From assembly GCA_035942915.1 (NCBI GenBank), contig DASZCR010000115.1:1-9477 (forward strand): 9,477 bases of DNA, given 5' to 3'. Positions within the stretch are counted from its first letter, which is position 1. Each line of letters starts with the position of its first letter. The stretch is from DASZCR01 sp035942915. Its GTDB lineage: Bacteria > Acidobacteriota > Blastocatellia > Pyrinomonadales > Pyrinomonadaceae. The position numbers were made by a program, and so were the translations under genes. Below, in pieces: positions 1-6,379 of the stretch. The notes under the pieces were generated by a model, which saw only the letters and a list, made by a program, of their open reading frames with translations, did not search any database and was not told the DNA's origin.

Positions 1-221
1 CGATGGATCAGGGCGACCTCGAAGGGATGCAGACCTTCGACGGCGTCATCGAACGAATGATTCGTGAGGGCGTCGTCAGCAAGGAAGATGGCGTCTCCTA
101 CGCCTCGAATCAGGGCAACCTCCTGCTGCGCCTCGCAGACATGGGCAGCGCCAGCAGCGGCGCACCCAACAAACAGTCGGACGGCGCGGGCGGCAACTCC
201 ATGCTCGACATGATTGAGTAG
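1..221 (+). CDS. PilT/PilU-type pilus retraction ATPase, C-terminal end (partial)
   Basis: This is the last ~72 codons of a gene that begins before the window; the reading frame starts at base 3 and ends with TAG at 219-221. The peptide has the C-terminal pattern of type IV pilus retraction ATPases: GMQTFDGVIERMIREG, then VSKEDGVSYASNQGNLLLRL, where a Gln-Thr-Phe-Asp segment precedes a helical stretch and an Asn-Leu-x-Leu-Arg-Leu motif. In this family these residues follow the RecA-like ATPase core, which lies outside the window, so Walker motifs cannot be checked. The tail is a Ser/Gly/Asn-rich linker ending in SMLDMIE. The protein would be a cytoplasmic hexamer that depolymerises type IV pili to power twitching. 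PilT and PilU cannot be told apart from this fragment. An 86-bp gap separates it from the next gene; it has a T6 run (262-267) but no convincing stem. Confidence 0.75.
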   Translation, partial: MDQGDLEGMQTFDGVIERMIREGVVSKEDGVSYASNQGNLLLRLADMGSASSGAPNKQSDGAGGNSMLDMIE

Positions 222-307
222 CAATCCCCGCAAGACGCCTGAAGGTTTCGCTGACTGCTGATTTTTTGCTGCATCGCGGCGGCCGCGCGGCGCGTCTAAA
301 CGACGCT

Positions 308-1693
308 ATGCGAGCGAAGGGACGCCGTCTAATTCTCTGTTTTGTGATTCTGGCGCTGGCGGGCTTAGGGGTCGCCGTGTGGCGCGCGCGCACCGTGCGG
401 CGCGAGACCGTCTCGGCCGAGCCGGACGCAGCCACGACGCCGTTGCCCGCCGCAGAGAGACGCACTCTGCCGCCTCTGCCGCAACGCACGCTCTCGCCGC
501 GACTGGCCGCCGCGCGCGAGCGCGCCATGCGCGCGGCCTCCGAGATGCGCGGACTGGCGTGGACTGGCGCGGTCGGCATGACGGAACTTTCCGGTTGGGA
601 GTACGGCACGCGGACGAGGGAACTGGCCGACGTGCTCGGCACGGAAGACCTCAAGGGAATGAGCAAACTGGCCGTCGCCGGAGGGTTGCTGCCCGAAGGG
701 ACAGACCTCGCCTCGCTGGCCGTCACCTTCACGGCCGCGACAGCAGGGGCGACCTACTCGCCACTCGACAAACAGGTGCTATTCGTCGCAGAGGATTCGG
801 CCAAAGGTGCGCGTCCTGATAACTCTCTGCTCACGCACGAATTCGTCCACGCGCTGCAAGACCAGCACTTCGACCTGCTCAAGATGCTCGACGCGCGGCC
901 GTACAACTTCGACCGGACGGAGGCGATGTTTGCGCTCGTCGAAGGCGACGCGATGAACGTGCAGCGGCGTCTGGAAGCGGGCAGCGCGTCGGTCTGGGCG
1001 CGGCGGACGGTCGAGGAGATTGCGCGTCAGGAGGATGAGCGTTTCGGCCTCTATCGTCGCGGCGTCGGCGCGCTCTTTCCGCCGCTCCTGACCGAGACTT
1101 TCATCTTCCGTTATCGAGACGGAGCGCGCTTTGTCGAGGCCGTCAGGCGCAGCCGTCCGGGCGCGAGCGTCGATGAGCTCTTCCGCCGTCCGCCGGCGTC
1201 GAGCGAGCAGGTGCTCCATCCCGAAAAGTATCTCGCGGGAGAGACGCCGCGCGAGGCGGAAGTCAACGCCGAAGGTTTCAGCGCACGAGGATGGCGTGCG
1301 GCAGCTTCGACACCGCTCGGAGAGGTCGGCGTGCGCGGATTGCTGCTGGCGGGCGTCTCGGCGGAAGAGGCGCGGCGGGCGTCGGCCGGGTGGGGCGGCG
1401 ACCGCGCCTACGTCTTCGAGCGCGAGGGGCGCACACCGCTCTTTGTCTGGAAGACGGTCTGGGACGGGCGCGAGGATGCGCGCGAGTTCTTCCGCGCCTA
1501 TAACGCGCTCAAAGCCGGTCGCGCCGCGCGCGTCGATGACGCGGCGGCAGGAATGGACGCGGGCGGCGAATCGCAGGCCGTCTGGCGAGAGGGCGCGTTC
1601 GTGACGCTCGTGCGGCTCGAAGGCGAAGGCGTCGTCGTCGTGCGCGGGGTGGAGACGGACGTGCGGGAGACGTTCGAGGCGGCTCTGCGTTAA
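308..1693 (+). CDS. Membrane-anchored putative zinc metallopeptidase (HExxH, gluzincin-like)
   Basis: About 461 residues. I chose ATG 308 because it puts a basic N-terminus (MRAKGRR) directly before a hydrophobic segment at residues 8-25, a signal anchor or uncleaved signal peptide; an in-frame TTG at 266 would add 14 non-conserved residues. Neither start has a clear Shine-Dalgarno sequence. A Pro/Arg-rich linker follows, then the catalytic region: H177-E-F-V-H181 inside THEFVHALQDQHFDL, with E212 in the motif VEGDA, 31 residues after the second His. That is the gluzincin arrangement (two His plus a distal Glu as zinc ligands). Residues 295-309 (PPASSEQVLHPEKYL) match a motif I recognise from uncharacterised secreted HExxH proteins of Actinobacteria, Chloroflexi and Acidobacteria. 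The C-terminal ~130 residues are not recognised. Catalytic activity, substrate and periplasmic location are inferred. The neighbouring genes do not suggest a specific partner. Confidence 0.75.
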   Translation: MRAKGRRLILCFVILALAGLGVAVWRARTVRRETVSAEPDAATTPLPAAERRTLPPLPQRTLSPRLAAARERAMRAASEMRGLAWTGAVGMTELSGWEYGTRTRELADVLGTEDLKGMSKLAVAGGLLPEGTDLASLAVTFTAATAGATYSPLDKQVLFVAEDSAKGARPDNSLLTHEFVHALQDQHFDLLKMLDARPYNFDRTEAMFALVEGDAMNVQRRLEAGSASVWARRTVEEIARQEDERFGLYRRGVGALFPPLLTETFIFRYRDGARFVEAVRRSRPGASVDELFRRPPASSEQVLHPEKYLAGETPREAEVNAEGFSARGWRAAASTPLGEVGVRGLLLAGVSAEEARRASAGWGGDRAYVFEREGRTPLFVWKTVWDGREDAREFFRAYNALKAGRAARVDDAAAGMDAGGESQAVWREGAFVTLVRLEGEGVVVVRGVETDVRETFEAALR

Positions 1694-1741
1694 GGGTCGC
1701 GCGCGTCTTGAAATTCGTGAGGCCGCTTGAACGACATTTGC

Positions 1742-1771
1742 TTGTTCTTTGTGCGCTGTCAGGAGTATGCT
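1742..1771 (+). promoter_or_regulatory. Weak candidate sigma70-type promoter for the FecR-domain gene
   Basis: A possible -10 hexamer TATGCT (1766-1771) lies 18 bp after a poor -35 TTGTTC (1742-1747, only the TTG matches consensus). It sits in the 146-bp gap before the FecR-domain gene, which is slightly AT-richer than its surroundings, and would give an untranslated leader of about 60 nt. The -35 is weak, so this is tentative. Confidence 0.25.
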
Positions 1772-1823
1772 GTCGGCGCAAGAGAGCAATCTTCCCTTCC
1801 GGGGCAGTTGGTCGCTTTCCTTC

Positions 1824-1829
1824 GGAGGA
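1824..1829 (+). promoter_or_regulatory. Shine-Dalgarno GGAGGA that fixes the FecR-domain start
   Basis: GGAGGA lies 10 nt before ATG 1840, the clearest ribosome binding site in the window. It decides between ATG 1840 and upstream in-frame codons (from 1708), because only the 1840 start puts a signal peptide at the N-terminus. Confidence 0.8.
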
Positions 1830-1839
1830 TAAAACAACC

Positions 1840-2967
1840 ATGAGAAGAAATTTCAGAGCCATCGCGGGGGGATTCTCCGCATTGGCGTTGGCTGTCTTCT
1901 GCCTGTGCGCCGTGGCGCAGGCGCAGACCGGCCGCGATGCTCGCCTCGTCTCGGCGCAGGCCGGGGGCGTCAACTACGTCTCCGGCGACGTGACGGGTAA
2001 ACTCAAAGGCGAGGCGGACTGGCGCGCGCTGACGACAGAGCAGACGCTTGAGACGGGCGACTCCGTTAAAACCGGGATGGGCGGGCGCGTCGAAGTGCTC
2101 CTCAGCCCCGGCTCGTACCTGCGAGTCGGCGGCAACTCGGAGTTCGTGATGTCCGACACGTCGCTCGACACGTTGCGCGTGCGTCTGGTTAAAGGCAGCG
2201 CCATCGTCGAGGCCAACGGCTACGACGACCTCCCGCTCGGTATCGCCTTCGACACGCCGCAGACGCGCATCACCATCATCAAAAAGGGCATCTATCGCTT
2301 CAGCGTGACGGCGGCGGGCACGACCGAAGTGGCCGTCCACAAAGGGCGCGCGATGATTGGCTCGACCCTCTTGAAGGGCGGGCAGGTGGCGAGCATCGGC
2401 GGAGGCTCCGGTCTGGAAATCGCCAAACTCGACAAGAAGAACGCCGACGCGCTCGACGAGTGGAGCAAGCAACGCGGGAAGGAATTGGCGCAGGCCAACC
2501 GGCAGTTCACGAGGCGCACGCTGACCGACCTCTTTGTCGGCAATAACTTCGACCCGTACGGCTTCTATAATCCGTTGGCCTCGCCCGTGCCGCGCGGCGG
2601 CATCTGGGTCTTCCATCCGGGCGCGCGTTGCTTCACCTTCATCCCGTTCTACGGCGGCTGGTCTTCGCCCTACGGTTTCTCCTACGGCAGCCAGTTCTAC
2701 GGCTTCGGCTATCACGGCACTGGCGTCAACACCACTTGCCTCACCTGCGCGGGTAGTCACACGCGCGGCGGCACGGGCATCGCCGGTCACACGCCGCAGC
2801 CCAACCAGACGGGCGGGGCGACGCAGACGACTCACTCGAATCCGGTCGTCGTCTCTCCGCCTCCAACGCGCACCATTGAAGCGCCCATCGTGCGCGAAGC
2901 GCCGCGCCCGGCCGTCATCGAACGCACGCCGAGCGCCGCTCCCATGCCCGCACGCCGCGACCAATGA
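1840..2967 (+). CDS. Secreted FecR-domain protein with aromatic Gly-rich and Pro/Thr-rich tail
   Basis: 375 residues from ATG 1840, preceded by GGAGGA. Residues 1-28 are a textbook Sec signal peptide (MRRNFR, hydrophobic core, then VAQAQ with AQA at 26-28 as the likely cleavage site). Residues ~35-175 form a FecR-like beta domain: a GGVNYVSGDVTG strand, LETGDSVKTGMGGRVEVLL, LRVGGNSEFVM, LVKGSAIVEA, FDTPQTRITIIKKGIYRF and TEVAVHKGRAMIG. In classical systems FecR is a membrane anti-sigma factor, but signal-peptide proteins with only the outer FecR fold are common in Acidobacteria and are not tied to iron uptake; no sigma gene is nearby. Residues ~196-227 are a charged helix including DEWSKQRGKELAQ. 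Residues ~238-296 are rich in Tyr, Phe, Gly and Trp, followed by C300-LT-C303 and a Pro/Thr-rich tail. Probably periplasmic or surface-associated. Its ligand is unknown. Confidence 0.85.
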   Translation: MRRNFRAIAGGFSALALAVFCLCAVAQAQTGRDARLVSAQAGGVNYVSGDVTGKLKGEADWRALTTEQTLETGDSVKTGMGGRVEVLLSPGSYLRVGGNSEFVMSDTSLDTLRVRLVKGSAIVEANGYDDLPLGIAFDTPQTRITIIKKGIYRFSVTAAGTTEVAVHKGRAMIGSTLLKGGQVASIGGGSGLEIAKLDKKNADALDEWSKQRGKELAQANRQFTRRTLTDLFVGNNFDPYGFYNPLASPVPRGGIWVFHPGARCFTFIPFYGGWSSPYGFSYGSQFYGFGYHGTGVNTTCLTCAGSHTRGGTGIAGHTPQPNQTGGATQTTHSNPVVVSPPPTRTIEAPIVREAPRPAVIERTPSAAPMPARRDQ

Positions 2968-3016
2968 GCGCGTGCCGCTGAAGCAGTTAAAAACTCACAT
3001 CAAGAAGGCCGCACAA

Positions 3017-3046
3017 GCCCCGCCGGAATCCTCAGACCGGCGGGGC
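3017..3046. terminator. GC-rich hairpin between convergent genes, probable shared terminator
   Basis: GCCCCGCCGG (3017-3026) and CCGGCGGGGC (3037-3046) are perfect 10-bp inverted repeats around a 10-nt loop. The hairpin sits where the plus-strand FecR gene (ends 2967) meets the minus-strand oxidoreductase gene (ends 3032). The oxidoreductase stop codon (TGA, 3032-3034) is in the loop and its last codons form one arm. On the plus strand the stem is followed by AATTTCG, a weak U-tract. On the minus strand the nearest T-run is about 20 nt away. Its role as a bidirectional terminator is inferred from position and stem strength. Confidence 0.65.
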
Positions 3047-4531
3047 AATTTCGTTGGCGACGATGACGGCCGAGAGTGTCACACCGGCCACGCCCTGACC
3101 GGGAAAGACCGTATCGCCGACCATGTAGAGGTTCGGAACCGAAGTGCGATGCGTGACGGCGTTGCGGCCGAAGACGGCGAGCGATTGGCCGACGCCGCCG
3201 ACCATGCCGAGCTTGCGCCGCGTCCGCTCGTAGAAGGTGCGCGGCGTGGCCGTCTCAATGACCTCGATGCCCGCGCCCAACTCCGGCAACGCGGCATGGA
3301 GGCGCGCCCACACAGCCGCGAGCGTCTCCTCGTCCTGCCCTTCATGCTCCGTCTCGTCTTCGTGGAAGACGAACCAACGCTCCGCCTCCGTGAAGGTCGA
3401 GACGGTGACGGCGCGTTTGCCAGACGGCGCGCGCGCATCGGCCGCATCGGCGGCGCTGAACATCAAGAGCGCCGCTTCGGCGTCGAACGCCGCGCCCTCC
3501 TGCCAATCGCTCAAGACCAGCAGGTTCGCCGCCGGAAGACGCTCCACCGCATCCTCGTCCGCCCCCGCATAGAGCAGGTATGCGCCCCACCCTGCAAGCT
3601 GTTTGAGACGCGCACGCATCTCTGCGGGCGTGCGTTCAAGCCCGACCAGCTTTCCGTAAGTGTCCCAGACGGTGAGATTGCTGATGACAGCGCGCGTCGC
3701 CTCTATCCTTTCGCCCGACAACAGGCGGACGCCGACGGCACGACCCTGCGCGTCGTATTCGAGCCTGAGAGCGGTCGCTCCGAAGCGCACCGTGCCGCCG
3801 CTCTTTTCGATTGATTCGACGAGCCTGCCGACGAGTGCCGACGCCCCGCCGACCAGAGCGTGCATCCCGCGTAGCGGCTCGGTCAGCGCCAGTGCCGCGT
3901 AGAGATAAGCGCAACGGTCGCTCGCGCATTGTGCTGAGAGTTGTAGTTGCGCGTCGATGAAGCGGCGGAAGCGTGTCGAGACGCGTTTGAGCGACGCGGC
4001 CGCCGTCACCTTCTCGGCCGAGAAGACGCGTGAGGCGATACGCGGCTCGGAGGCGGCGAGTCGCATCCGTCCGAGTTTTGAAAGCGTCGCCAGCGCAGGC
4101 TCGCGTCGCGCGGCGCGGCGCAGCGCGTCGGCTACGGCCGTCAACTCGCGGTAGAACCGTACAGCCTCGTCTGCACATTCGGGAAACGCCTCGCGCAAGG
4201 TCTCTGCAAACTCTCCCGCGCTTCCACCCACGCGCACGTCCGCGCCGTCCGGCAGGCGCACGACGTATGCGGGCGAGACGGCGCGCACCTCCGGCGCATC
4301 AACCGGCAACTCGGCGAAGACGCGCTCATGCAGGCCGCCCGCCTGCCACGCTGCATAGAGTCCCGCGCCCGGCTCAAAGCTGTAACCGAAACTCTCGCAA
4401 CTCATCGTCGCGCAGCCGCCCGCCTGCGGCTCGCGCTCGACGACGCAGACGCGCAGCCCGCGCGCCGCCAGCAGCGCGGCCGTCGTCAGACCGCCCACGC
4501 CAGCGCCGACGACCGCGACATCGTAAGTCAT
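3032..4531 (-). CDS. CrtI/CrtISO-like FAD-dependent oxidoreductase
   Basis: 499 residues, starting at ATG 4531-4529, only 3 bp after the CPBP gene stop, so translation is probably coupled; no good Shine-Dalgarno sequence is visible. Residues 4-40 are a dinucleotide-binding fold: VAVVGAGVGGLTTAALLA with G9, G11 and G14, then E32 at the end of the second strand and QAGG, the usual FAD-binding layout. The C-terminus (467-495) reads NLYMVGDTVFPGQGVAGV and onward; GD at 472-473 contacts the FAD ribityl/phosphate in this family. This end and the length of ~500 are typical of phytoene desaturases, carotene isomerases (CrtISO) and retinol saturase-like proteins (COG1233). No phytoene synthase or other carotenoid gene is in the window, so a polyisoprenoid or other lipid substrate is a guess. 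The last codons overlap the downstream hairpin. Confidence 0.85.
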   Translation of the reverse strand: MTYDVAVVGAGVGGLTTAALLAARGLRVCVVEREPQAGGCATMSCESFGYSFEPGAGLYAAWQAGGLHERVFAELPVDAPEVRAVSPAYVVRLPDGADVRVGGSAGEFAETLREAFPECADEAVRFYRELTAVADALRRAARREPALATLSKLGRMRLAASEPRIASRVFSAEKVTAAASLKRVSTRFRRFIDAQLQLSAQCASDRCAYLYAALALTEPLRGMHALVGGASALVGRLVESIEKSGGTVRFGATALRLEYDAQGRAVGVRLLSGERIEATRAVISNLTVWDTYGKLVGLERTPAEMRARLKQLAGWGAYLLYAGADEDAVERLPAANLLVLSDWQEGAAFDAEAALLMFSAADAADARAPSGKRAVTVSTFTEAERWFVFHEDETEHEGQDEETLAAVWARLHAALPELGAGIEVIETATPRTFYERTRRKLGMVGGVGQSLAVFGRNAVTHRTSVPNLYMVGDTVFPGQGVAGVTLSAVIVANEIAPPV

Positions 4532-4534
4532 TCT

Positions 4535-5443
4535 TCAGTTGACGAAGTGTGAGATGAGAGCGACGAGCCAACCCGTCACGGTCGTCTCAGGAGTCGCCGT
4601 CGGCTCGGCTCTCTGTAGGTAAGGGTAGACGACGATGCCGATGGACTGAAGGCCGTTGAAGATGAGATGGACGATGACGCACGGGAGCAGTTGTCCCGTC
4701 CACGCGCGAATCAGTGTGAGCACGGCGCTGAGGAGGCAGATGGTTCCGATGACGCCGAAGTTCGGCCAGTATTGCGGCACGTGTACGAGCGCGAAGAGAC
4801 TGAGGACGATAAAGACCGCCCCGACCGCCCCGATAGCGCGTTGCAGCGCCGAGTAGAGCACGCCCCTGTAGATGACCTCTTCGACGAGCGGCGCGGTCGC
4901 CGTCGCAATGAAGGCCGTTGCCAGCGCGGCCGCGCGCGAACTGCTGATAACCTTGTCGAGCGGCGTCTCCTGCTCGCCTGCCAGCTTTATCACGAGAATC
5001 CCGATGCCGAGCAGACCGACGGCCAGCCCCGCGCTCGTCCAGAAGCCGAACCTGCGCGACCACTGCCAGCCAAGCGCACTGAAAAACGGGCGCTTGCCGA
5101 ACCGCGTCACCAGCATCCACGCGAGCATCATGGTCAAGATGTGCGCCGGAACGTTCGAGAGAATCTGAAGGAAGATGGCGACCTTGTCCGTGATAGAGAA
5201 CTCTGCAAGCTGTGCGACGCCGATGCCGCGTTGCTGCGCGTAGGCGATGACGAAGAGCGCGGGCAGCAGTGCCAGTAAGAAGACGCTCGCCAACCAGACG
5301 CCGACCGCGCCGAAGATTGACCACGGCGGATTGTCAGGGTCAGGAACGTGCGGCGTCTCCGGCGTCGGCAACGTCGACGGCAGAGCGCCATCTGCAAACT
5401 CCGTCAAGCTGTTCTGCGGCAAAGGTTCGAGAGGCGTGCTCAC
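4535..5443 (-). CDS. CPBP-family intramembrane glutamic protease (CAAX/Abi type)
   Basis: 302 residues from a GTG start at 5443-5441. The first ~40 residues are a Pro-rich, probably cytoplasmic segment. About seven hydrophobic segments follow (roughly 43-68, 88-112, 133-154, 171-187, 203-220, 229-246 and 252-274). All three family motifs are present: EEVIYR with E188, E189 and R193; FALVH with H221; and HLIFN with H259 and N263. Family knowledge: these residues form the glutamate-protease site seen in Rce1-type CAAX proteases; many bacterial members have no known substrate, and some act in bacteriocin immunity or membrane protein processing. No bacteriocin or prenylation gene is nearby, so the role here is open. 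No Shine-Dalgarno sequence precedes GTG; a promoter-like pair just upstream suggests a leaderless message. The oxidoreductase gene follows after 3 bp. Confidence 0.88.
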   Translation of the reverse strand: MSTPLEPLPQNSLTEFADGALPSTLPTPETPHVPDPDNPPWSIFGAVGVWLASVFLLALLPALFVIAYAQQRGIGVAQLAEFSITDKVAIFLQILSNVPAHILTMMLAWMLVTRFGKRPFFSALGWQWSRRFGFWTSAGLAVGLLGIGILVIKLAGEQETPLDKVISSSRAAALATAFIATATAPLVEEVIYRGVLYSALQRAIGAVGAVFIVLSLFALVHVPQYWPNFGVIGTICLLSAVLTLIRAWTGQLLPCVIVHLIFNGLQSIGIVVYPYLQRAEPTATPETTVTGWLVALISHFVN

Positions 5444-5450
5444 GCCATCG

Positions 5451-5480
5451 AGTGTAAGAGACTTCGACTGAACCGGTCAA
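5451..5480 (-). promoter_or_regulatory. Candidate promoter giving a leaderless CPBP message
   Basis: Reading the minus strand, TTGACC (5480-5475, five of six matches to the -35 consensus) and TACACT (5456-5451, four of six to -10) are 18 bp apart. The predicted transcription start falls at about 5444, next to the GTG start at 5443. That agrees with the absence of any Shine-Dalgarno sequence there. It would let CPBP and the oxidoreductase be transcribed apart from the upstream genes, beyond the repeat hairpin. Sequence-only inference. Confidence 0.4.
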
Positions 5481-5493
5481 CAATGGAGAAGAT

Positions 5494-5618
5494 AAGTGAT
5501 AGGTGATAGGTGATGGGAAGGAAGTGATGGGTGATAGGTGATAGGTGATAAGAAGAAAGCATTTCTCCTATCACCTATCACTTATCACCCATCACCTATT
5601 ACCCATCACCTATCACTT
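5494..5618. repeat. Heptamer palindrome, AGGTGAT type (49-bp arms)
   Basis: Seven-base units in tandem: AAGTGAT at 5494-5500, then seven units at 5501-5549 (AGGTGAT, AGGTGAT, GGGAAGG, AAGTGAT, GGGTGAT, AGGTGAT, AGGTGAT). After a 20-nt spacer (5550-5569) come seven inverted units at 5570-5618 (ATCACCT, ATCACTT, ATCACCC, ATCACCT, ATTACCC, ATCACCT, ATCACTT). The two 49-bp arms are complementary at 43 of 49 positions, so either strand can fold into a long hairpin. The right arm contains the stop codon of the acyltransferase gene (5606-5608). The array fills most of the acyltransferase/CPBP gap. Heptanucleotide tandem repeats are known in cyanobacteria (STRR sequences); I do not know a named family matching this one. 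Confidence 0.93.
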
Positions 5619-6379
5619 CCAAAGTGTTGCGCCATCCGTTCGCGGACTTGTTGCATGAGGGCTGGGAGGTCTTCGTCTGTGAGTGTGTCGGTCGGGATGG
5701 GTGCATCGACGTACATGGTGACGAGGCCGGGACGGAAGATGATGGAGTCGCGCGGCAGGAGTTGGCGCGTGCCGACGATGGTGACAGGGATGATGGGCGC
5801 GCGCGCCTGCATGGCGAGTTTGAAGCCGCCCTTTTTGAAGGGTTGCAGCACGCCGTCGCGCGAGCGCGTGCCCTCTGGAAAGAGAAAGGCGCAGACGCCG
5901 TCGCGGATGCCGCTCGTCGCACGTTGCAAGGTCGAGACGGCTTCGGCCGTCGAGCCGCGATTAATCGAGATGTGACCTGCGCGTCGCATGTGCCAGCCGA
6001 GGAAGGGAATCTGGAAGACTTCACGCTTGGCGGCGATGCGCAGTTGCGCGGGCAGGTAGCCGAGCATCACGGGGATGTCCATGTAGCTCTGATGCGTGGA
6101 CAGGAAAACGTAGGAGACGCTGGGGCGGATATGGTTAGCGCCGACGACGCGGACGCGTGCGCCGACGGTGCGCGCAATCATCCGGCTCCACGTCTGCGCG
6201 CACCAATGCTGCCTGCGCCCCGCCGGGTCGAAGAAGGAGACCGAGAGCGAGAGCGTGCCCATGACGGCCGTGTAGAGATAGATGAGCGGGATGGCGACGG
6301 CCGAATGAAGATAGTTAAGCGGCGTCGGCCGTGAAGGCTCGGCCGTGCGCGGCGCGATGGTCACTTCCACTTCGTTCAC
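5606..6379 (-). CDS. PlsC-type 1-acyl-sn-glycerol-3-phosphate acyltransferase
   Basis: 257 residues. It transfers a fatty acyl chain to lysophosphatidate or a related lysolipid at the inner membrane, the second acylation step in phospholipid synthesis. Visible family blocks: H96-QSYM-D101 (the catalytic HX4D box), IPFLGWHMRRAGHISINRG at 124-142, FPEGTRSRDG at 167-176, KKGGFK at 182-187 and PIIPV at 195-199. A hydrophobic segment at ~23-50 probably anchors it. The GTG start (6379-6377) overlaps the Nudix stop TGA in the sequence GTGA, a 4-bp overlap typical of translational coupling, so this start is well supported. The last residues, S-D-R, and the TGA stop are encoded by the heptamer repeat, so the original C-terminus may have been slightly different. 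Other lysophospholipid acceptors are possible. Confidence 0.9.
   Translation of the reverse strand: MNEVEVTIAPRTAEPSRPTPLNYLHSAVAIPLIYLYTAVMGTLSLSVSFFDPAGRRQHWCAQTWSRMIARTVGARVRVVGANHIRPSVSYVFLSTHQSYMDIPVMLGYLPAQLRIAAKREVFQIPFLGWHMRRAGHISINRGSTAEAVSTLQRATSGIRDGVCAFLFPEGTRSRDGVLQPFKKGGFKLAMQARAPIIPVTIVGTRQLLPRDSIIFRPGLVTMYVDAPIPTDTLTDEDLPALMQQVRERMAQHFGSDR

Noticed and set aside
222..307. Terminator between the pilus ATPase and the metallopeptidase, suggested by the T6 run at 262-267
   Set aside because: I could not find a stable stem directly before the T-run. The GCGTC-TAAAC-GACGC hairpin at 291-305 has only 5 bp and no T-tract.
779..1837. 352-codon minus-strand frame opposite the metallopeptidase
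   Set aside because: Low-complexity Arg-rich translation, no motif, and it overlaps a gene with HExxH and HPEKY motifs.
1759..2964. 401-codon open frame on the minus strand opposite the FecR gene
   Set aside because: Its translation is Arg/Ala/Glu/Asp-rich with no recognisable domain. The plus-strand gene has a signal peptide, a strong ribosome binding site and a FecR fold. Long antisense frames are expected at this GC content.
2534..3814. 426-codon plus-strand frame crossing the FecR end and the oxidoreductase gene
   Set aside because: It spans the convergent hairpin and two clearly real genes, is Arg/Ala/Ser-rich and matches no family; a shadow frame.
5446..5569. Small minus-strand frame beginning at ATG in the hairpin loop, preceded by AGGAG
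   Set aside because: The AGGAG is only two bases from the ATG and the ~40 codons are mostly repeat-encoded. I see no independent support for a peptide.
5494..5618. CRISPR array
   Set aside because: Units are 7 bp with no spacers and are inverted about a centre; this is a tandem palindromic repeat, and no cas gene is present.
5538..5975. Plus-strand frame whose N-terminus reads through the repeat as SPITYHPSPITHHLS
   Set aside because: The inverted heptamer arm is open in this orientation, so the frame is a by-product of the repeat and then runs antisense to the acyltransferase.
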